From Chrysophaeum taylorii (taxonomy: Eukaryota > Sar > Pelagophyceae > Pelagomonadales > Pelagomonadaceae), in the NCBI GenBank assembly GCA_029834535.1, contig JAQMWT010000606.1:1-63276 (forward strand): a stretch of 63,276 bases of DNA, written 5' to 3'. The position numbers were made by a program, and so were the translations under genes. The notes under the pieces were generated by a model. It made no database searches. It was not told the origin of the DNA and saw nothing but the letters and a program-made list of their open reading frames with translations. Numbering within the stretch: position 1 is the stretch's first letter; every line of letters starts with the position of its first letter. Of the stretch, positions 9,215-17,718 are shown piece by piece.

Positions 9215-12033
9215 GGGTGTTAACTAAACAAAGGGGAAGGAAGACACAATGAACTAACAAACGAAAGCTAACAGAAGAGACATACAAAGAGTTACAGGAG
9301 GAAACAGAAGCGACGGAGGAAACAGAATCAACATCGTGACAGGAGGAAATAGAATGACCCGTATCGACATTGTGACAGGATGAAACAGAATGGCCCGTAA
9401 AAAAGTTTGTTGGTTGTAGTAACGCGCGTTGGTCGACTTTGCGCGGTCGGCCCCGTTTGGCACGACTTTGTTTTGCACTTTCTGTTGTTTTCTCTCGAGG
9501 TCGTAGAATGGTCGGTTCACGTGATGGGGTGATCAGTCCCAGTGAAACCGGCGCATTCTCATCAAACAAGGGGCGAGGGGGCAACAGCGGACAAGGGGGC
9601 AACAGCAGGAACAGGTGACAATGGGGCAACAATAGACGAGAGCTTGGAAGCGTGATTCGAGAAAGTCAGAACAACGTTGAAGTTCCTTCGGTGGTTGACA
9701 TTGCAGGAAATCGGGTAAGTGAAACTGTCAGCAAAATCGAGGTCTGAAGAACAATAGCGACAAAAGTGCCTGGGATGACGTGCGTTAGACGATTGTTGCC
9801 ACTGAGGATCGCAGCGGGGCAAAGATAGCGGAAACACAGGCTGGTACATATGATGGCGGTGTACCAGACGTCTGATGAGAACGTTGCCTTTGGGCAGATA
9901 TGTTGTATGGTGACCAGGTTATGACGATGGTTGGAGGCGACTGAAGCAAAAAACAGGCGTAAACAGGGTTGATGCGAACGTTGGGTGTTTGGTTGTTGTG
10001 GCGCGAGCAAGTTGTCATGGGCACGACCGCGTCCTATACGCGAAGATGGAAGACTTCGGACGCGCCAGCGGTGTAAGGAACGAACACAGGTAGACCAGGC
10101 TGCTGTATGCCAGCCTGCTGTGACAGATAAGAAAGTGGCCCGTTTTCGCATTCGCAAGAAGGAAATTGCCATATGGGCCAACGTTGGAGGAGCAAGCGGC
10201 GAGCTTCGCTCGTCATACTCGAATAGGCTGCGGTAGAAGTTGGCGACAGTGGCAAAACAGTTGTGGCACGTAAGAACGTTGCAGATAGCTTGCAGATAGC
10301 GTCGCAGTGGCACGTAAGAACATTGCAGATAGCGTCGCGGGTGCTGAGCACGGAATTCACGTCGATAGCAAAACCGAATTTTAAAGGTCAGAAAAGCGGC
10401 GAAAAAGGTGCGTGAAGGAGAACCACAAACCACACAGCAAAGAAGCGTCTGTCCAGGATCCCGAAGATGAGCGATCCAACCACATAGGAAGCACGAAAAC
10501 TGCGCACGCGAAAAATTGACAGGCACAGCTTAGTTGTGGCAGGTGAAATGCGCGATGGAACGTGATTCGCTGGTTTTACCAAAACCGACAATCACAACGA
10601 GGAGTGGATCAACGAATAGCTGAAAATGCACAACGGGGAGTGGAGCAACGAATAGGCGAAATACAGAACGAGGAGGGGAGCAACGACGAGGTCAAAAGAC
10701 AGAACGATGAGAGAAAAGACAGAACGAGGAGAGGAGCAACGACGAGGGGAAAATACAGAACGAGGGGTGGAGCAACGAATAGCGGAAAATACAGAACGAG
10801 GCGCCTGTGCAATGGGAGCTAAAAACAAAAACGAGGGGCGTCCGTGGGATGGGGTTGTTGATGTGCTTGCATCAGACATTCGGCGGTACACACGCTGACT
10901 TGGAATTATCTTGATTGGCAGAAAGGTGCAAAGATGATAAAATAGAGAATCGGGAAGTGTATGTGAGACGGTGGGTGTGGCCGTTTAAGGCGGTGAAGGG
11001 GGTGGAATAGATGGTGGTATTAAGAAAAGCGGCGGAGTGGAACTAGAATCAGTCAAGGTGGGAGTAGGCATAGGAGCAGAAAACGTAGTGTTAGTGGTGG
11101 TGGTTTTTTTTGGGTTGGTGTTGTTGGGTGTTTTTGGAGGAAGTTTTGCGCTGTTGAGAAGAACGGCGATGGTGGGTAGGGCGTTGTCGTGGAATAGCTA
11201 GGAACTATGAAACTTGCGGCAGTCCCCCTTAAAGTGATGATCCTTGCAGCAGCCGCCAAAATGACATTGGGTAGTGCGTCGGAATCGAGTAGAGCCAGGT
11301 TGTTGGGAAAGGGGCGCGTCTAGGGTAGGTCAGTTGGAAGAGTCGGAAGTCGTGGCTGACGACGCGGCGGATAGCGCGGCGGAAGTGGTTGTGCATGCCA
11401 TCGAAATTGATTGTTGTTGAACTTATCAAGGGTACAACTACATTCATCGGTACGAAATGCAAGACGATAAAACAAAGCCAGTAAGAAGGCTTGAAGCACG
11501 ATGCACGTAGTCAAATGCGAGGACGCACTCGAGGGTGCGTCGGATCAGGTACAATGCCGAGCAACTTGAACTCCGGTGATAGGTAAAATGCTGAGCAACT
11601 TGTATACTCCGATGATGAACTTGTTGAGGAAGTTCGCTACGCGATCCCCACGGCCCATGTAGACATTGGTAATGCGCTTGTAAAGTCGCGTGAAGTTCAT
11701 GTCGCGGTTTTCATGGATATCAACGTTGTTGCTTGACGCGAAATTCGCCTTCAGAGCAGCGAGATGCTGAGATGCTAGTCCAAGGATCGTTGGTCGAGAT
11801 AATGTGATCGCCGGTAGAAAAGATCATGTTCGCAAGACGACGTGGCCAGTGGTGGAAAAGATGTCGCGCACCGCTGAAGGCATCAAGTTTGTGCGAAAGC
11901 TTGCTAGCTTGAATTTCGATCGAGGACATGATAGACGACAACGAACCGAACACGTAGCAATGAACTGAAGCCGAGGAGGAGTCGCCGCGAAGGCAAGCAC
12001 AGGTTCGATCGAAACGAACGAACACTGCTGCCA
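9215..12033 (-). pseudogene. Copia element 1 gag/integrase region, decayed
   Basis: No frame is open throughout. At about 11213-11266 the minus strand encodes a zinc-knuckle-like CHFGGCCKDHHFKGDC. It is a disrupted form of the element 2 version, where the pattern C-x7-H-x4-C fits a CCHC knuckle with its second Cys displaced. Near the 5' LTR, the segment FSGARHLFHHWPRRL resembles the N-terminal Copia gag core (weak). The integrase catalytic core was looked for in three frames and not recognised. Confidence 0.5.
10592..10806. repeat. Minisatellite inside Copia element 1
   Basis: Imperfect tandem units of about 35-40 bp built on ACAACGGGGAGTGGAGCAACG and ACGAGGAGAGGAGCAACGACG. The same minisatellite with a different copy number sits at the same relative place in element 2 (about 24800-25072), so it belongs to the element and is length-variable. 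Confidence 0.75.
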
Positions 12034-12129
12034 TGTTACGAATGGAATGAGGCGTTAGACTAGCGATAAGAGAAACACGTATGGATACTGGATACGTGGT
12101 GCAGGGGTAAGTGTCATAGCTTCCTCACA
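12034..12129 (-). repeat. 5' LTR of Copia element 1
   Basis: 96-bp partner of 7375-7477. The last base of the LTR in element sense together with the following TG forms an ATG that opens a 104-aa gag-like frame (11720-12034, minus), so the start codon overlaps the LTR/primer-site junction. Confidence 0.85.
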
Positions 12130-12976
12130 GACGCAGCCCCTCCTCGCGCCTTCGCCGCCTGGAGATAGAAAATCTATCTAGGGCTTTTATGAACATGCAC
12201 ACGCACGCAAAACATTTAAAAAAAACTCTGTTCTCGACGAAGACGCCACAAGACAGTTCATGGCAGAAAGAGAGGTCTGGCATCAGCAACAGATGCAAGA
12301 ACTCAAAAACAAGTGCAGAGAAATATGCTGCCCCTATCCCTTTATTGACAACCAGAATTTAGGAGTAGTCTTATGACTTGTGCTCTCACGCTCATTCGTC
12401 ATCGTGCATTATCGCGCCGCGTAGAGGTACGTAGTTTTAGATATTAAACTAGGTGTAGTTTCTACGTATCGTCTGTCGTGAGGTGAGGCTAGGGGAACTT
12501 GCCTGTTCCCTGAACTCTAACCTGCCAGACTTGCACCACCGTGAGGATACTTTTTCGATGATTTTTTACCACTCCACCGCAGAATACTCTCTGCACGGCT
12601 TCCACATCGAGTCCTTGAAGCCGAACATCTGCATCGCGTAGCGAGCGAGTCTTTGCACACGCGCAGCAGGCAGGGGCCGTAGGACAACCTATAGAAAGTA
12701 AAGGTGGCTCCTTTTTTTTTTATGCGCGATGCTACAAAAAAGGCGTGGGGTCTCTCATACGGACGGACGGACGGATAGACAGACACGGCTGTCGATGACT
12801 TGAAGATGAAGCCCAAGGGATCGACGAATTGAGGGCTTGGTTGTCGAGACTCGGGGATAAGGCGCTCGTCCCGAATATAATAAATATCGGCGAGGCTGAA
12901 ATAATAAGACGGCGTTGTTGTTAGTAGTCGTTTAGTAATCAGGCTTTTGTTGTTCAAAGAGCGCGTGAGGTGTCCA

Positions 12977-13012
<36 letters not shown>

Positions 13013-13235
13013 GACGCGGCAGAATGGAGCTAAGACAAAAGAAGACGACGAGTCACGAGTCAACACTGTGTGCTGAAAATGGGTCGACTAGACAAGAACA
13101 AAAAAGTGGTGGTGGTTTGCCGTCACAGCATTTTTTGAGTTAATTTTAACTTAAAAAGGCCGCACCCGAGTGAAGAATTCGAATTCGAATTGAATCGGAA
13201 TCGGAATTGGAAATGGGGAAAAAAAAAAGAATAAG
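12130..13235. other. Intergenic region, no supported gene
   Basis: Sequence between Copia element 1 and the 3' end of the receptor gene. It includes a (CGT)n trinucleotide tract at about 12977-13013 and a GAATTCGAATTCGAATTG stretch near 13175. The minus ORF at 12517-12957 has no recognisable feature. Confidence 0.5.
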
Positions 13236-16200
13236 TCAGCAGGAGGGTGAAAGGGAGGGTGAAAGGGTAACGAGGTAGGCTGGGTAGACGTGGTGAGTGT
13301 CGTAGAGGACAAAGAGGGAGGGGTCGTTGTCGTCGTCGACGGTGGCGTCGTAGCGCAGGGTGGGGGCCTGGACTTGGAGGGGCGGGAGTTGCATCTCGGG
13401 GGAGCCGCCGCAGTAGGCGCCGACGACGACGCGGAAGACGAGGACGTGGCGGAGGTCGTCGTGATCGTGGCTGGGCTCGTACGTGGTGAAGAGGTAGGTT
13501 CCGTGGCCAAAGTCGCCGCGGGTGGCATCGAGGTGGACGTCGAGGCCGCGGTCGACGATGCGCGTCGCGTCCGCAGCCGAGGGAGGCTCGAGATAGAGGG
13601 GAAATTTGTCGGGGCGGGCGGTGCGCTTTTGGACCTCGTGGCGCGCGGCCGCGTAGGGTCGCCAGAGGCGCAAGTTTTCGATCCTGGTGACGGAGCGGAC
13701 ATCGTGGGGGTGGAAAGGGTCGGAGACGTCTCGCCACTCGCGCGATCCGACGACGAGAGGAAGAAGGCGGGTTTCGTCCGAGACGTCCCAGTGCTTTGGC
13801 GGCAATAGAAAGTCCAAGGTTGAGAAGGTGGTCGGCGCGACCGAGGGCTTGACGCACTGTTTCGGGAACCAACCCATGCGCGGCGCCGCGGAAGCCGAGC
13901 GGCCAAGGAGGGGCGGCATCTCGATGGCGTCGTCGGTTATTTTGAGCCGAGGTTCGTCGTCGTCGTCGTCGTCGTCGTCGCGGCGAGAGACGACGAGGCA
14001 TCCGAAGAACCAGTCGCCCTCCTCGTGCTCGGAAAGGACAGCGACGGTCGCTCCCCTTTCGAGGGCCAGACAGTCGGCTCCCTGGATGTCGGCCGGCATG
14101 TTCCTGACGCTCGGAAGACCGCGGACCACTCTCTCGGATAACGCCGGAACGGCCGCGGCGGATTGGTGCTGGACGTAGTCGGTCTGGATCATCGCGCAGA
14201 CGGGGCGTCGGAAGCCCGTGTCGAGGCGGGTCTGGCACATGAGTTCGAGATCCACCTCGTACTTGGCCTCTATGCCGCCGCGAGAGATTTGGTTGTAGGC
14301 GTCGAGCGCTAAGGATTTGGGAGCGTTCGAATCCTTGCGCCGCCGTAGATAGAGGTCCCCCAAGGCGCGCTGGACGAAGGGGTCCTCGTACCGCACCCAG
14401 AACGTGTTCTTGTTGTTCCACTTGGCCACGAGGTGCCGGAGATTCTCGCGCCAATAAAAATCGAACCTCACGACGCGCGTGTCCGGTACGAATTTTATCC
14501 GCCTCGAGGTCCCCGTGACGAGGTTGCGCTGCGTCATGTGCGCGACGTTGATCTCTCGGCCCGCGGGCGCCGCGGCGTTGAGGATGACGCTGTCGTGCGT
14601 TTCGTTGTCGTCGTCCTCGACCGACGACGTCGGCGACTGTTGTTGTTGTTGTTGTTGTTGTTGTTGGTACGCGGTCGTCGTCAAGGCCTGGACCGTCAAA
14701 GTGCAGAGGTGATGGCTGCCCGGCGTTGTCTCCTGTCTCCGGAGCTGGGCCTTGAGGTTTTCGGGGAGTTGCACGAACCGATGATAAACCTCGGAGATCT
14801 GGTCTTGGACGAGGTCGTCGTAGGCGATCCAAGATACGTCTTCCTCGTCGTCGTCGGGGAGTTGAAGGGCCGTACCACTACTGCTGGATAGGTGGTGGTC
14901 GTCGTCGCCGGCGCGCGCCCTCGACTCCCAGTACCACATTTCGAGGCAGTGAGCTTCGCCCATCTCCGACCGCTCGAAGACGACCGTGTTTGCAGGTTGA
15001 TCGAGGACCGACGACACGACGATGTCCTTCGCGCCCGCCTGGCACAGAAGCACGTGGGCGCTGCGCTCCTCGTGCTGGAGCGGGTCGAACGCCTCCACGA
15101 CGCAATGAGCGTTCAGCGTCGCGCTCAGCCGCGCGAGCTTCAGCCTCGACAATTCGGCCTTGTGGACCCACGCACCCAAACCCACCGAGCAGCACGCGAC
15201 GACGCAAGAGCAAGCGGCGACCAAGATCGCGATCAACGACGGCGATCGAGACGACGACGAAGACGATGAATCGTCGTCGTCTTCTTGTTCGGAAGCGAGG
15301 CGGAGCTCGCCGTCGTAGGATCCGATTGTTTCGAAGGCATGTGTTCCTTTGATGAGGTTTCGGAGGTCGAGCGAAAGAGGCGAGGAGGAGGCGGAGAGAA
15401 GGGACGAGCGGACGCGCGTCGCGTTGGTTTCGTTCTCGAGGGTCGCCGCCAGGAGCGAGACCGCCCGGACCCAAAACCCCGAATAACCGGCGACCGTCGT
15501 CGGATCGCCGTCGACATCAAAGCCAGAGTACGTATCGGTAGCTACGTACCCGGCCGTCGATTCGAGGAAACCAGAAACCGAAAGATCGTCGTCGGAGGTC
15601 GCGACGTCGAGAATCGCGTCGACGGTCGGCAGGTTCGTGAGCCACGCGACGCCCGGCTTGAACAAAAGGCGCTGCGACTCCGGGTAGGCCGCCACGTAGA
15701 CGGCATCGACCCCGGTTGTTGGAATCTCGACGTCGCGGACTCTGGCAGGATCGAAGGAGATGCCGCCGCCGGCGCGGCGCCGACAGCCGACGCACGCGTC
15801 GCCTACCACCTCGCCTCGAAAAACGTCGAGAAAGGCCTGGGCCGATTCCTGGCCCCACAAGGTGTCGTCGTGGACCACAACGACGCGATGCCAGTTGTTG
15901 CGCTCGGTTAGAGAAACGACTGCGGTTGCTATCGTCGGCTCGGGGGTCGCGAGCCTGACGAGAAGCGGGTAATCGACGCCCAAAAAACTGGTCGTCGTCG
16001 TCGCTGCCGGCGAGACGACCACGTAGTCGCCGTCGTAGCCCGTGACGTTTTCGAAAACCGCCCGTGCCTCCTCGGAGGCGAGGGCTGCGACGTCGTGAGA
16101 CCGCGCCGCAACGACCGCCCGAATCTTTTTTGGAATCTTCAGAATATCTCGCGTCGACTCGACCTCGTAAATCTCGATCGAAAGACCGAGCTCGACTGCT

Positions 16201-17627
16201 GCTGCCGCCGCCCGGCCGCACTCCTCTTTGCGGACGAGGCCGTCGCAGGGCGGGCACAACAAAGCAATCGGAGCGCGCGGCGCGTTCTGGACGATTCTCG
16301 GCGGGTCTGCTGCGACGGCCCCGTCGTAGTAGGCCCCCGTAGTTCCGTCGTGGAAGGCTTCGAGGTAGCGAGCGGCGGCAAAGAAGGGCGCTACCCCGAG
16401 CCTGCGGGTGATGTTTGCGGTGCCCGCCGCCGCCAGAGTCCTCGACATCGCAACCGTGTAAACCAGCGACGGGTCTAGGTTGATGGACTCGAGACGCGTG
16501 CCGTCCCATTCGACGAGCACGCCCCGGCTCGGCACGGCCGGAAATTCGTCGGCCGCGACGACGCGAGCCACCATATCCTCAACATCGGTGCCCCTCATCG
16601 TCGCGATCACCACTTCGGCGAGCGACGGGTAGGTCGCCAAAAGATGGGACTCGAGGACGTGGGCTTTGGGTACGTCCGCTTTCAGCTCTGCGGTCGAGAC
16701 GAAACCGAGATCGGCGCCCGCATACCACTCGAGAGCGTCCGCGAACAGATACCCCGCCGCGAGGATGTCGAGGGTTTCCGAGACATAACCGGCGTGGCCT
16801 CGCACGGGGTCGCCGAGTCTCTCGTCGACTTGTCGCTTCCACTCATCGATCTGTGTTTTGACGTCCGCGTCCTCGGGGGCGTCGCACCCGAGTTCGACGA
16901 CCGATCGGCTCTGCGCCGCGACATCAATTCGCGTCACGTACGCGCCGCCGCTCCGTACCCCCGCGATCACGACGTTCCGGCCCGCCCAGTTTTCGATCGT
17001 AAAATTCCCCTCGTACCCCACCACCAGCACCACGTCCAGCCGCACGAACTTGAGCGCCATCCCGACGACCGCGTCCGTCGTCGTCGTCGAAGAGCCGCCC
17101 GCGAGGTCTTGGGCGTCGCGCTTAGAAAACCCTCGCACGATGACCGCAACCAGGTCATCGACTTCAACGCGGTCGAGGGCGCGGGTGAGGGCGCGCTCGT
17201 ACCCGATTCCGCCGGTCTCCCTCAGCGCGAGGGTCACGAACTTTCCGTCTCTGGCCATGATCGGGTAACCGTCCAAGTTTGTCGCCACGAGAGTTTTGTT
17301 GTCGTCGAGATCGTCGCGAAACCCGAGGGCGGCGCCCGAGTAGTTGGACATTTCGAAGAGGAGGCGCGAGGCATTGGTGGCGTAGAAGAGGCCGGTCCCG
17401 GTCGCGAAATTCCCCGCGTCGATTCGCACTCCCACCATCGCCGCCTCTCTTCGCGCCGCCCCGCCCCAGCACGCACAGGGATCCGAATCGAGGCCGCACT
17501 CGACGAGGTCTGGCGTCATCGGGTAGACGGCCCCCTCGACGTCGGCGGTCACCGAGAGGACCACCGCCGACGCCGAGGAGGACACCAAGAAGAAGAAGGT
17601 GGTGATGATTTGGCACTTCAATAACAT
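13236..17627 (-). CDS. Type I transmembrane receptor: 5'-nucleotidase-like and PBP1-like ectodomain, WWE x2, SH3, PARP-like tail
   Basis: 1463 aa, unspliced, cell-surface receptor-like. The ATG at 17627 gives a clean signal peptide (1-21). About 30-250 resembles the metallophosphatase half of 5'-nucleotidases (CACWGGAARRE then RIDAGN), and about 280-440 its C-terminal domain. About 452-775 resembles a type 1 periplasmic-binding/ANF-receptor fold. One TM helix lies at about 795-821. Inside are a first WWE domain (about 884-1047, split by polyGln, ending HMTQRNLVTGTSRR), a second WWE (about 1055-1147), an SH3 (about 1182-1260, GDWFFG then GWFPKQCV) and a PARP catalytic-like region (about 1335-1455, FGHGTYLF, YDTHHVYPAYL). 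The PARP Tyr (about 1378) is present, but the usual HGT His and the catalytic Glu are not seen, so activity is doubtful. An in-frame ATG at 17759 would overlap the divergent gene. Confidence 0.75.
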   Translation of the reverse strand: MLLKCQIITTFFFLVSSSASAVVLSVTADVEGAVYPMTPDLVECGLDSDPCACWGGAARREAAMVGVRIDAGNFATGTGLFYATNASRLLFEMSNYSGAALGFRDDLDDNKTLVATNLDGYPIMARDGKFVTLALRETGGIGYERALTRALDRVEVDDLVAVIVRGFSKRDAQDLAGGSSTTTTDAVVGMALKFVRLDVVLVVGYEGNFTIENWAGRNVVIAGVRSGGAYVTRIDVAAQSRSVVELGCDAPEDADVKTQIDEWKRQVDERLGDPVRGHAGYVSETLDILAAGYLFADALEWYAGADLGFVSTAELKADVPKAHVLESHLLATYPSLAEVVIATMRGTDVEDMVARVVAADEFPAVPSRGVLVEWDGTRLESINLDPSLVYTVAMSRTLAAAGTANITRRLGVAPFFAAARYLEAFHDGTTGAYYDGAVAADPPRIVQNAPRAPIALLCPPCDGLVRKEECGRAAAAAVELGLSIEIYEVESTRDILKIPKKIRAVVAARSHDVAALASEEARAVFENVTGYDGDYVVVSPAATTTTSFLGVDYPLLVRLATPEPTIATAVVSLTERNNWHRVVVVHDDTLWGQESAQAFLDVFRGEVVGDACVGCRRRAGGGISFDPARVRDVEIPTTGVDAVYVAAYPESQRLLFKPGVAWLTNLPTVDAILDVATSDDDLSVSGFLESTAGYVATDTYSGFDVDGDPTTVAGYSGFWVRAVSLLAATLENETNATRVRSSLLSASSSPLSLDLRNLIKGTHAFETIGSYDGELRLASEQEDDDDSSSSSSSRSPSLIAILVAACSCVVACCSVGLGAWVHKAELSRLKLARLSATLNAHCVVEAFDPLQHEERSAHVLLCQAGAKDIVVSSVLDQPANTVVFERSEMGEAHCLEMWYWESRARAGDDDHHLSSSSGTALQLPDDDEEDVSWIAYDDLVQDQISEVYHRFVQLPENLKAQLRRQETTPGSHHLCTLTVQALTTTAYQQQQQQQQQQSPTSSVEDDDNETHDSVILNAAAPAGREINVAHMTQRNLVTGTSRRIKFVPDTRVVRFDFYWRENLRHLVAKWNNKNTFWVRYEDPFVQRALGDLYLRRRKDSNAPKSLALDAYNQISRGGIEAKYEVDLELMCQTRLDTGFRRPVCAMIQTDYVQHQSAAAVPALSERVVRGLPSVRNMPADIQGADCLALERGATVAVLSEHEEGDWFFGCLVVSRRDDDDDDDDEPRLKITDDAIEMPPLLGRSASAAPRMGWFPKQCVKPSVAPTTFSTLDFLLPPKHWDVSDETRLLPLVVGSREWRDVSDPFHPHDVRSVTRIENLRLWRPYAAARHEVQKRTARPDKFPLYLEPPSAADATRIVDRGLDVHLDATRGDFGHGTYLFTTYEPSHDHDDLRHVLVFRVVVGAYCGGSPEMQLPPLQVQAPTLRYDATVDDDNDPSLFVLYDTHHVYPAYLVTLSPSLSPSC

Positions 17628-17718
17628 CTTGTGGCAAGAATTATAAAGTTTTGGGCGAGGAGACAGACACCCCACCCCACCCACCACCACCAAGATTGTG
17701 AGATAGCAGCATAAGAGT
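17628..17718. promoter_or_regulatory. 91-bp head-to-head intergenic region (bidirectional promoter)
   Basis: Lies between the ATG of the receptor gene (17627, minus) and the ATG of the armadillo-repeat gene (17719, plus). It holds an AT-rich TATA-like ATTATAAAG (about 17639-17647) beside a CCACC-rich stretch (about 17671-17691). Both transcripts must start in or beyond this interval, which suggests co-regulation (inference). Confidence 0.6.

Larger units (their letters stand above)
7375..12129 (-). mobile_element. Ty1/Copia LTR retrotransposon, element 1, decayed
   Basis: Bounded by 103- and 96-bp direct repeats that start TG and end CA. The flanks GAGGC (7370-7374) and GACGC (12130-12134) are an imperfect 5-bp target duplication. 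Pol order on minus (reverse transcriptase then RNase H) is that of Copia. Just inside the 5' LTR, element sense reads TGGCAGCAG, a plausible tRNA primer-binding site. Frames are broken by stops and shifts throughout. Gag is weakly recognisable, and no clear protease or integrase core was found. No canonical purine-rich tract precedes the 3' LTR; the sequence there is pyrimidine-rich in element sense. Confidence 0.88.

Noticed and set aside
9215..11000. Copia integrase catalytic core
   Set aside because: Three minus frames of the homologous region in element 2 were read; no convincing HHCC or DDE pattern was seen.
13123..14832. 569-codon minus-strand frame overlapping the receptor gene
   Set aside because: Arg/Pro-rich shadow of the receptor frame caused by GC-rich codon bias; the receptor frame has the domains.
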